31,797 nucleotides of DNA, from positions 1 to 31,797 of the forward strand of contig CALDSR010000009.1 of the NCBI GenBank assembly GCA_937924505.1, written 5' to 3'. Position 1 is the first letter of the stretch; each line of letters opens with the position of its first letter. Shown here one piece after another: positions 24,712 to 31,797 of this stretch. The notes under the pieces were generated by a model, which saw only the letters and a list, made by a program, of their open reading frames with translations, did no database searches and was not told the origin of the DNA. Position numbers and translations under genes: made by a program. This stretch comes from an uncultured Granulosicoccus sp. (GTDB taxonomy: Bacteria; Pseudomonadota; Gammaproteobacteria; Granulosicoccales; Granulosicoccaceae).

Positions 24712-25714
24712 TTCAAGGCATTACAGCGCCGAAGCCGCAGAGCTTGTCAGCGAATTTCGTCAGGTCACCCAGCGTATCAGAAGCGAAGTGGGTCGAATAA
24801 TCGTCGGTCAGGATGAAGTTGTCGAAAGCTTGCTCATCACCTTGCTTGTTGGTGGTCATTGTCTGGTGACCGGAATGCCAGGTACGGCCAAGACATTGCT
24901 GGTCCGCACATTGGCCGATGCTCTCGGACTACAGTTCGATCGTATCCAGTTCACACCAGATCTGATGCCGACCGATATTACTGGCACCGATATCATCGAA
25001 GACGATGATGACGGCAAGCGATCCTGGCGTTTTATTCCGGGTCCGATCTTCACTAACGTATTGTTGGCTGATGAAATCAATCGAACGCCGCCAAAGACGC
25101 AAGCAGCCTTGCTTGAAGCCATGCAAGAATACTCCGCGACCGTGCGCGGTACGCAACATCAGATCAAAAAGCCGTTTTTCGTTCTGGCAACGCAGAACCC
25201 GTTGGAGCTGGAAGGGACGTACCCGCTACCCGAAGCGCAGCTCGATCGTTTTCTGTTCAATATCTTGCTTGACTATCTGCCACTCGAGGACGAACTGACA
25301 GTTGTTGAACGCTTTACTACCGACACGCCACCGGCACCAGTGAAGGCGTGTACAACCGCGGACCAGGTACTGGCTTTTCAACACCTGACGCGGCAAGTGC
25401 CAGTGTCAAAGCAGGTGGGCCGGTATGCAGTCGAACTGGTTCGGGCAACTCGCCCTGACGATGTCGCGGCGACGGCGACGGTCAAGAAGTATGTGAAGTT
25501 TGGCGCGTCCGTTCGGGCTGCGTTGTTCATTACTTTGGCCGCCAAGGCGCGCGCCTTGATGGAAGGCCGCTACCATGTGACGACCGAAGATATCGATGCC
25601 CTGGCTGCTCCGGTTTTGCGCCACCGTGTCATGGTCAATTATTTTGCCGAAGCTGATGGTGTCAGTATCGACGATATCTTGCGTGATCTTGTTGACCAAC
25701 GAGTGGCTGCCTGA
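24704..25714 (+). CDS. MoxR-family AAA+ ATPase
   Basis: This encodes a 336-residue cytoplasmic AAA+ ATPase of the MoxR group, chaperone-like motors that act with VWA-domain partners to mature or activate protein complexes. Walker A is Gly57-Met-Pro-Gly-Thr-Ala-Lys-Thr64. The Thr-Pro-Asp-Leu-Met-Pro-x-Asp-Ile-Thr-Gly insertion follows, Walker B is Leu-Ala-Asp123-Glu124-Ile-Asn-Arg, and sensor 1 lies in Ala-Thr-Gln-Asn-Pro. The Gly-Thr-Tyr-Pro-Leu-Pro-Glu-Ala-Gln-Leu-Asp-Arg-Phe block is diagnostic. The C-terminal lid with its sensor 2 helix is complete. Start is GTG, eight bases inside the preceding gene; the next gene begins two bases after its stop. It is the likely energy source for the system. 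Confidence 0.96.
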   Translation: MTDSRHYSAEAAELVSEFRQVTQRIRSEVGRIIVGQDEVVESLLITLLVGGHCLVTGMPGTAKTLLVRTLADALGLQFDRIQFTPDLMPTDITGTDIIEDDDDGKRSWRFIPGPIFTNVLLADEINRTPPKTQAALLEAMQEYSATVRGTQHQIKKPFFVLATQNPLELEGTYPLPEAQLDRFLFNILLDYLPLEDELTVVERFTTDTPPAPVKACTTADQVLAFQHLTRQVPVSKQVGRYAVELVRATRPDDVAATATVKKYVKFGASVRAALFITLAAKARALMEGRYHVTTEDIDALAAPVLRHRVMVNYFAEADGVSIDDILRDLVDQRVAA

Positions 25715-25716
25715 CT

Positions 25717-26613
25717 TTGGCGGCTAACCCCAGACGTCTGTTAAAGCCTGAGGTGTTGGCGCGCCTTGGCACGCTCGATCTTGTCGCGCGAACGGTAGTC
25801 GATGGTGTCATGACCGGTCTGCATCGGTCGCCTAATTTTGGGTTTAGCCAGGAATTTGCCGAGTATCGCGCCTACAACGAGGGAGACGATCTGCGTTTTG
25901 TTGACTGGAATGTTTATGCCCGCACTGACAGAGCCTATATCAAGCGATTTCGCGGTGAGACCAATACAACCGTGCTTATCTTGCTGGACGCAAGTGCCTC
26001 CATGGCCTTCGGCGAGCCGACCACCAAATTGCAACAGGCGTGCTACCTGGCAGCTTCTGTCTGCTATATCGCCAGCCGTCAGCATGATGCGATAGGGTTG
26101 ACGGTGTTTGATGAAGGCATACGGACACGTCATGCACCATCTTCCAAGCCGGATGCTCTGATGCAGAACCTGGCCTTGCTTGAACGTACCGAAGCAGGTA
26201 AGGGCACTGATCTGATTGCGGCGCTTGATTCGCTGCATGCCGGAAGTCGACGGCGTGGACTGGTCATACTGATCTCTGATCTGTATGCCGATCCCGATGA
26301 TGTGCTTTCTGCCTTACAGGCGCACACCTACACTGGTCACGATATCGCCGTTTTTCATGTTCATGATCAACAAGAGGCTACGCCTGAGGCCGGCAAGATA
26401 CGCTCATTGAAAAGTCTGGAATCGGGAAATACCGTCGTTGTGGATCCAGATTTTCTGGTCGGCGAGTACGCCAAACGGTTTGTTGAGCACACCGAATCAC
26501 TTGAATCAGCCTGTCGCAGAACCGGCGCTGATTATGTAAAGCTCATGACACATGAACCGCTCGATGCGGCATTGCACGCCTATTTGCAATTTCGAGAGAG
26601 GCGCGGTCGATGA
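25717..26613 (+). CDS. DUF58 domain protein
   Basis: This encodes a 298-residue soluble protein of the DUF58 family, which normally sits directly after a MoxR gene. The N-terminal signature is complete: Gly-Leu-His-Arg-Ser-Pro, then Phe-Ala-Glu-Tyr-Arg-x-Tyr, Gly-Asp-Asp-Leu-Arg-x-Val-Asp-Trp, and Ala-Arg-Thr-Asp. The domain is a variant VWA fold, and its metal-site residues are present: Asp91-Ala-Ser93-Ala-Ser95, Thr in Gly-Lys-Gly-Thr-Asp, and Asp in Ile-Ser-Asp. Translation appears to start at TTG, two bases after the MoxR stop; a later ATG would cut the conserved N-terminus. It probably links the ATPase to the membrane VWA proteins. It overlaps the BatA-type gene by four bases (ATGA). Confidence 0.94.
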   Translation: MAANPRRLLKPEVLARLGTLDLVARTVVDGVMTGLHRSPNFGFSQEFAEYRAYNEGDDLRFVDWNVYARTDRAYIKRFRGETNTTVLILLDASASMAFGEPTTKLQQACYLAASVCYIASRQHDAIGLTVFDEGIRTRHAPSSKPDALMQNLALLERTEAGKGTDLIAALDSLHAGSRRRGLVILISDLYADPDDVLSALQAHTYTGHDIAVFHVHDQQEATPEAGKIRSLKSLESGNTVVVDPDFLVGEYAKRFVEHTESLESACRRTGADYVKLMTHEPLDAALHAYLQFRERRGR

Positions 26614-28574
26614 GTCTGATCGCACCCTGGTTTCTGTTAGGTCTTGCGGCCGTGTTTGTGCCCATCGTATTGCATCGGTTCAGTCATAGCGAACCGGATG
26701 AGTTCAGTTTTCCATCCATACGATTTCTTGAAGCCACACGTCCTCCAGTGTCGCGCAAGCGAAAACTGCGCTATCGCACCTTGTTTTCACTGCGTACCTT
26801 ATTTCTATTGTTGTTATGTCTGTTGTTCGCAGGACCCTACCTGCTACGAGAAATCAACGCCAACAATGCCAAAGCCTTGCAGGTCGTTGCACTGGATCAA
26901 TCTTTGTCGATGCAGGCCGGAGACAGGTGGCCGATGGCGATCGAGCGCGCGACTGAACTACTCGAGGCCATGGCCGAGAGTGACCGGGTTCAACTACTGG
27001 GGTTTTCACACGCGGTTTCGCGTTACACGACCGAAGAAGTGCCTGCCGAGGAAGCCATCGCCATGATCAATTCGATGCAAGCGGGACAAAGCGCCGCGGA
27101 CTACGGTCAGGTCATGCAGCAGATAGACCGTTTGGCGCGAGAGTCATCATTGCCGGTAAATGTCGCGCTGATAACCGATGGGCAGCGTAATAATCTGCCG
27201 AGTCAGTTGAACGCCTTGTACGCGCCTGGCATAGCGTCACTTAACGTCATTGATGTCAGCGAGGACGACACCGTAAATTACTCGCTCAGGGCGCAAGCAC
27301 AGGTGATCGATGCTGTGTTCGTCGAACTGGATCTGACGGTGAGTGCAAGTGCATCTGGTCCGACAAATGCGGACAGTACGACAAGCCGCACGCTCGTGGT
27401 GTCACATCAAGGCGAGGAATTGGAACGCCAGCTTGTCGACATAGAGCCCGGTAAAAGCGTATCGCTAAAGATTGCCAACCTCTCGTTGCCGGAGCGATTG
27501 CCCGCTGTGTTCACCATCGAGCTGACAGAGCAGGATGCGCTTGAAACGGATAACGCGGTCAATGTTGTCGTTCAGCGTGACACTTCTCTGGAAGTCGCGA
27601 TGATTGCAAACGGTGCAGATGCTCGGGCTGCGGATGTGTTTGTTTCGACAGCCATTGAAACTGACCGACTGGCGCGAATCAATCGGAGTTCTTCGGTGGC
27701 GCAGTTGCCCACCGATGTGCGTTATCTGATCGCCTTTCATGATCTGACAACGGGTGATGTACCGATCGATCTGCAAAATGTGGTGGATCGTGGTGTCAGT
27801 ACTTTGCTCATCCATAGTGGTGAGCCGGATGGCAGCGATGCGGCAGCAACCCCCCAGAGCGTGCGAGTCGTTGATGAGGCGCACCCATTGAGTCTTGGCG
27901 ATATAGACTGGACCGGTGTGCGTATTTTCGGTGTTAGTCCGATGTCGGTCACGGAGAATGAACAGGTGCTACTGGCAACGCAAAACAATGAGCCGCTGCT
28001 GGTCGAACGTCGGATCGGCAATGGCATCATGCTGTTGCTCAATGACAATCTGACCGCGAATGCGAGTAACTTGCCGTTGCAACCCGCCTTTGTTGTGCTG
28101 ATGCAGGGTCTGGTACGTTACTTTGATGCAAGTACATCGATCCCTGGCGAAATTGATGTGGGTTCAAGACTCTTTGTGCCACCCAATGTTCAGGTACAGG
28201 ATAGCGGTGGGCGGAACCTTGTCGATATTGCTTCTGCGACGACGGGTCAGGAAATCACTTTCGACGAGAGCGGTGTCTACACCTTGTTCGATTTGCAAGG
28301 CGAGCGTTTGCTGAACGTCAGTTTCGATCCTGCCGAGTCGGATCTGTCACGCATGGCGGCAGCCGATGTCAGTGCCTGGGAACAGCGTCACCTCCTGACT
28401 GAACAAAGCGATGCCAACGCTGTCAGTGCAAGTGAGAGGGGAGGGACAACTGTCGCCAGCGTCAATGACAGCTTGCCAATGTCCCGTTATTTACTGCCTC
28501 TGTTGGTGTTGGCCCTTATACTGGAGTCACTGTTGGCTAATAGACGCCTACACGTCAAGCGAGATGGGTCATGA
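26610..28574 (+). CDS. BatA-type membrane protein with VWA domain
   Basis: This encodes a 654-residue protein with the N-terminal BatA (aerotolerance-related) signature: a membrane helix at about 5-21, a Ser-Phe-Pro-Ser-Ile-Arg-Phe-Leu segment, a basic Arg-Lys-Arg-Lys-Leu-Arg stretch, and a second helix at about 60-80. A VWA-like domain follows with Asp96-Gln-Ser98-Leu-Ser100 and a later Thr-Asp-Gly. The second metal-site Thr is replaced in a Gly-Gln-Ser-Ala-Ala-Asp-Tyr stretch near 158. A beta-rich middle part and a GATase-like segment (about 330-480) precede a C-terminal helix near 630-645. It resembles the first gene of the operon in layout and may form a hetero-complex with it. It overlaps both neighbours by four bases. 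Confidence 0.9.
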   Translation: MSLIAPWFLLGLAAVFVPIVLHRFSHSEPDEFSFPSIRFLEATRPPVSRKRKLRYRTLFSLRTLFLLLLCLLFAGPYLLREINANNAKALQVVALDQSLSMQAGDRWPMAIERATELLEAMAESDRVQLLGFSHAVSRYTTEEVPAEEAIAMINSMQAGQSAADYGQVMQQIDRLARESSLPVNVALITDGQRNNLPSQLNALYAPGIASLNVIDVSEDDTVNYSLRAQAQVIDAVFVELDLTVSASASGPTNADSTTSRTLVVSHQGEELERQLVDIEPGKSVSLKIANLSLPERLPAVFTIELTEQDALETDNAVNVVVQRDTSLEVAMIANGADARAADVFVSTAIETDRLARINRSSSVAQLPTDVRYLIAFHDLTTGDVPIDLQNVVDRGVSTLLIHSGEPDGSDAAATPQSVRVVDEAHPLSLGDIDWTGVRIFGVSPMSVTENEQVLLATQNNEPLLVERRIGNGIMLLLNDNLTANASNLPLQPAFVVLMQGLVRYFDASTSIPGEIDVGSRLFVPPNVQVQDSGGRNLVDIASATTGQEITFDESGVYTLFDLQGERLLNVSFDPAESDLSRMAAADVSAWEQRHLLTEQSDANAVSASERGGTTVASVNDSLPMSRYLLPLLVLALILESLLANRRLHVKRDGS

Positions 28575-31500
28575 GTGAACCCGGTTATGCACACACGCGC
28601 TTTACGCGTTACATAAAACAAGCAAAGCGCAGAGAAACGTGGCGCCTGGTACTGGTATGTCTGCTTTGTATCGTTGCCGGATTGATCGCGGTAACCGCTG
28701 TCGGTAGCTTGCTGGGTATCTATCGCGGATTCTCCGACACATTCACGACAGGTGTCAGAGCCACGTTATTCGCAACGGTCGCATTTTGTTTGATCTTTCT
28801 TTTATGGCGTCCTGTCAGCCGGCTCTTCCGCGACGGCGGCGCGACGTTGATCGAATCATCAGACGCCGCGTTTGATGGTCGTGTTCAAACCTTCATCGAT
28901 ACGGATCGAAATCAACCGGAACATGCTTTTCTGCCGCTGCTGGCACGTGATGGCTTGTCTGTGGCAAAACGGGTACCTGTGTGGCGAATTGTTTCGAGTA
29001 GTGCATTGCTTTGGCCAATTGCCCTTGTTGCGGTGCTGTTGGCTGGCGTCACGGGTTTTTTTCAAAAAGCGCCAGAGAACCTGCAGAACGCGGCACTGCA
29101 CGTTTGGTGGGGCTGGAAAAATGACACCCTGGTTGAAGATCGGCAAATAGCTGTATTGCCCGGTGATATCAAGTTATTGGCTGGTGAGAACCTTGAGATT
29201 GAGGTTGAACTGACAGGGTTCGCGCGTGAAGAAGTTGCGTTGAACGTGAGTTCGGGGGGCGAGCCGTTCAGCAATACGATTATCCCCAGATCCCCGGATG
29301 GTCGCTTTCGTTTCACGATGTTTCGTGTATCAGAGCCGATAAGTTATTTTGTCGATGCAGCATTCGCTCAAAGTGAAGAGTACACGGTGTCAGTACTTCA
29401 ACCGGCAAGGTTGCAACAAATCGACGCGCAGTATACCTATCCGGAATGGACGCGGCTCGAGTCGTATCAGAATAACGACGCTGGTGATCTCTCGGCGGTT
29501 AAAAACACTCGTGTCGAATTGAGTTTCGTACTTGATCGCGAAATGCAAGACGGTGCGTTACGTGTCGGCGATTCGATTGTGCCGCTGAGCAACGATGGTA
29601 GTGTCTATACAGCCAGTATTCTGATGACTAACGATAGTCAATATCAGCTGGTGGATCGCATGCTGGATCGAGAGGTGCCGATAAGTGCTGAGTATGCGAT
29701 TTCTATCCGTGGTGATGAAGCACCCGAAGTGCGCATCGTATCGCCGGGTCGTGATGTCAGTGCATCTCCGATCGAAGAATTGCAAGTCAACATTGAAGCG
29801 AAAGACGATTTCGCCATCGAGTCGGTTGAGCTTTTGTATTCTGTCAATGCCGGTCCCTGGCAGTCAGTGAATCTGCCGGCGTCGGAATTGAATTCTCATA
29901 CTTTCTACCTTGAATCTATGGGCACATTGCCTGTAGACATAGCCGTATCTGACGAATCAACCGACGACGAATCGTCAGATTCGGTTGGTTCAAACCCCGC
30001 AGCCACGGGCGATGGTATTGCGATGGAACCGGGCGATCTGATCAGCTATTACGTGAAAGTACGTGACCATGACAGTGTGGCTGAGACCGATATGCTACTC
30101 GTTGATGTGCGGCCGTTCGAGCGTCGTTTTTCGGAAGGTGAATCGGGCGCTGGTGGTGGCGGCGGCGGTGCCGCCAACGAAGGTAGTGAAATATCCCGGC
30201 GTCAAAAGGAGATACTCCTTGCGACGTGGAATTTACAAAGAACGACGGAAGCTGCTGACGGTGACACCAGTGGCCTGGAAGATAATGCCAGCCTGTTGTC
30301 ACAGTTGCAGACAACGTTGGCAGAACAAGCGCTTACTCTGGCTGACCGTTCTGAAGCCCGCGATCTTGTCGAACAGGGTGAAGAGATTCGCCAATTTGTT
30401 GATTACCTGCGGCAGGCTGCTGAAGCAATGACCCCTTCAGCGCTTGCTCTGGATTCCCTTGCGTTTTCTGACGCGATTCAACCGCAACAACGTGCTTTGC
30501 AATTGTTGCAAAGAGCAGAAGCTCTGTTCGCCGATATACGCATGACACAACAAGAAGGGCAAGGTGGTGGTGGGCAGCAGTCCGCGCAGGATATGGCGGA
30601 GATCTTTGAGCTGGAAATGGATTTGGAACGAAGTCGTTATGAGCAACCTGACAGAGGCGGTAATAGCGGTCAACCAGATGAACAGCTAGACGATATCTAC
30701 AAAAAGCTCGAAGAATTGGCTCGCCGACAACAGGAAATTGCTGACGCGCAACGCCAGCAGGCGATCGTGGCACCTGAGGAGAAATGGCGACAACAACAGT
30801 TGTCTCGGGAACTGGAAGAAATGCGCCAACAATTGGAAGAACTCGAGCGCAATGCGCAGAACCAGGAAGGCGAAGAGGCCCGTCGACTGGAACAGGCTGC
30901 AGCAGATCTACGCGAACGAATAGAAGCGGCGCAACAAGCATTGAATGAATCGCAGCCCGACGAATCGGCGCCCGGTGACTCGCAATCCGGTGAGTCAAGC
31001 GATGGCCAGCAAAATGCACAATCCGGTGAGACAAGTGAGAGCGGTGAAACCAATGAAGCCAGGAGTAATTCTGCTTCTGCCGCTGAAGATGCCAGTCGTC
31101 AGTTACAAGATGCCTTGCAACGTCTTGATGAGGTTCGCACAGCGGAACTCGAAGCAGGACTTGACGCCGCCTTGTCAGAAGCTGAGCAATTACTACGAGA
31201 TCAGCGTTCGGCAGAGGAGGAAATTCGTAACGCTGTCGAAAAAATATTGCGTGATCGTCGAGCCGGTAACTTCACACGTGGGTTAGCTGATGAAGACATA
31301 GAGCGGTTGGCTGAGGAAAAGCGCCAATTGCAGGAAAATCTGGAAGCCTTGCGTAATGATGTTGAAGATCTGAATGAACGCTTTGGCGAACAGGCGAGAA
31401 ACACTGGCGATGCACTCGAACAAGCGCTGAATCGGCTTGATGAAAGTCGCGTCAGTGAAATGCTCGGTATTGCCAGTGATGCGATCAACAACGGATCGTT

Positions 31501-31797
31501 TGCCACGGTGTTACCAGGAGAAAGCCTGGTTACCAACTCATTGCGTGAGTGGCGAGATCGACTGGGTGAAGCACGGGATGCCGCCTCCAATGAAACTCTG
31601 CAGCCAACGCAAAGCGAGGAAATACAGATCGCGGATGCTCTTGAGCAGTTGCAAGACCTGCGTGAGCAACTGGAAGGTCAGCAAGGTCAGCAAGGTCAGC
31701 AAGGTCAGCAAGGTCAGCAAGGTCAGCAAGGTCAGCAAGGTCAGCAAGGTCAGCAAGGTCAGCAAGGTCAGCAAGGTCAGCAAGGTCAGCAAGGTCA
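28571..31797 (+). CDS. DUF4175-type large membrane/coiled-coil protein (3' end outside window)
   Basis: The reading frame is open from ATG 28571 (ATGA overlap with the BatA-type gene) to the window edge: 1075 codons without a stop. Three membrane helices lie near residues 26-48, 57-76 and 140-160, the pattern of DUF4175 proteins. A beta-rich extracytoplasmic region (about 170-510) follows, then a poly-Gly linker near 525-530. After that come long charged helices likely to form coiled coils (about 545-770 and 840-960), broken by a Ser/Glu/Gly-rich disordered stretch. The frame then enters a perfect Gly-Gln-Gly-Gln-type repeat (unit Gly-Gln-Gln) from residue 1036. DUF4175 genes often sit in MoxR/DUF58 operons, and the protein may be a periplasmic scaffold. 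Its true length is unknown. Confidence 0.85.
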   Translation, partial: MSEPGYAHTRFTRYIKQAKRRETWRLVLVCLLCIVAGLIAVTAVGSLLGIYRGFSDTFTTGVRATLFATVAFCLIFLLWRPVSRLFRDGGATLIESSDAAFDGRVQTFIDTDRNQPEHAFLPLLARDGLSVAKRVPVWRIVSSSALLWPIALVAVLLAGVTGFFQKAPENLQNAALHVWWGWKNDTLVEDRQIAVLPGDIKLLAGENLEIEVELTGFAREEVALNVSSGGEPFSNTIIPRSPDGRFRFTMFRVSEPISYFVDAAFAQSEEYTVSVLQPARLQQIDAQYTYPEWTRLESYQNNDAGDLSAVKNTRVELSFVLDREMQDGALRVGDSIVPLSNDGSVYTASILMTNDSQYQLVDRMLDREVPISAEYAISIRGDEAPEVRIVSPGRDVSASPIEELQVNIEAKDDFAIESVELLYSVNAGPWQSVNLPASELNSHTFYLESMGTLPVDIAVSDESTDDESSDSVGSNPAATGDGIAMEPGDLISYYVKVRDHDSVAETDMLLVDVRPFERRFSEGESGAGGGGGGAANEGSEISRRQKEILLATWNLQRTTEAADGDTSGLEDNASLLSQLQTTLAEQALTLADRSEARDLVEQGEEIRQFVDYLRQAAEAMTPSALALDSLAFSDAIQPQQRALQLLQRAEALFADIRMTQQEGQGGGGQQSAQDMAEIFELEMDLERSRYEQPDRGGNSGQPDEQLDDIYKKLEELARRQQEIADAQRQQAIVAPEEKWRQQQLSRELEEMRQQLEELERNAQNQEGEEARRLEQAAADLRERIEAAQQALNESQPDESAPGDSQSGESSDGQQNAQSGETSESGETNEARSNSASAAEDASRQLQDALQRLDEVRTAELEAGLDAALSEAEQLLRDQRSAEEEIRNAVEKILRDRRAGNFTRGLADEDIERLAEEKRQLQENLEALRNDVEDLNERFGEQARNTGDALEQALNRLDESRVSEMLGIASDAINNGSFATVLPGESLVTNSLREWRDRLGEARDAASNETLQPTQSEEIQIADALEQLQDLREQLEGQQGQQGQQGQQGQQGQQGQQGQQGQQGQQGQQGQQGQQG
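31676..31797 (+). repeat. Perfect 9-bp tandem repeat (GGTCAGCAA), at least 13.5 copies
   Basis: The unit GGTCAGCAA repeats without a single mismatch from 31676 to the last base, 122 bp or 13 full copies plus five bases. It lies in frame with the DUF4175-type gene and encodes Gly-Gln-Gln. Absence of synonymous variation points to recent expansion by replication slippage. The window ends inside the array, so its real length is unknown. The complementary strand also appears open, but only because the unit is a multiple of three. Confidence 0.98.

Noticed and set aside
31538..31792. Minus-strand open frame of Leu-Thr-Leu repeats at the window end
   Set aside because: It is the complement of the 9-bp repeat inside the DUF4175-type gene and is open only because the unit is a multiple of three.

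Overview
The window looks like a piece of a gammaproteobacterial chromosome of middling GC. The evidence is the long membrane-anchored FadE, DusA, short FolE, class III alcohol dehydrogenase with S-formylglutathione hydrolase, SelO, and a MipA/OmpV-type outer-membrane protein. A marine free-living lineage is plausible, but the genus cannot be fixed from the sequence alone. I saw no rRNA or tRNA gene, no insertion sequence and no CRISPR array.

Region 1 (1-3.5 kb) is loose and accessory in character. It holds a DUF6434 protein and an atypical SDR/epimerase on the minus strand, then a 0.5 kb stretch without a gene that contains an attC-like imperfect hairpin. An AT-rich orphan gene, a MipA/OmpV porin-like gene and a small decayed reading frame follow.

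Region 2 (3.5-15.4 kb) is housekeeping and redox metabolism: a divergent DUF1127/LysR pair, GNAT plus selO, a tandem thioredoxin-fold glutaredoxin, and a three-gene operon frmA-fghA-racemase (formaldehyde oxidation plus an alpha-methylacyl-CoA racemase-like enzyme). A divergent Gfo/Idh/MocA dehydrogenase, dusA coupled to an Atm1-type ABC exporter, and a convergent folE complete it. Several of these genes use or protect glutathione and thiols.

Region 3 (15.5-18.9 kb) carries fadE, a strong stem-loop, and a minus-strand pair in which a 53-residue membrane peptide is coupled to a chalcone-isomerase-like exported protein.

Region 4 (19.26 kb to the end) is the most interesting part. It is one tightly packed seven-gene operon: a membrane VWA protein with a GATase-like segment, an exported caspase/C13-like protein lacking the expected Cys, an exported TPR plus HExxH peptidase, a MoxR AAA+ ATPase, a DUF58 protein, a BatA-type VWA membrane protein, and a very long DUF4175 membrane/coiled-coil protein. 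The last gene runs off the window inside a perfect 9-bp tandem repeat encoding Gly-Gln-Gln. The MoxR and VWA partners suggest an ATP-driven chaperone or assembly machine reaching from cytoplasm to periplasm. The inactive-looking protease and the metallopeptidase suggest an envelope quality-control or maturation role; that role is inference.
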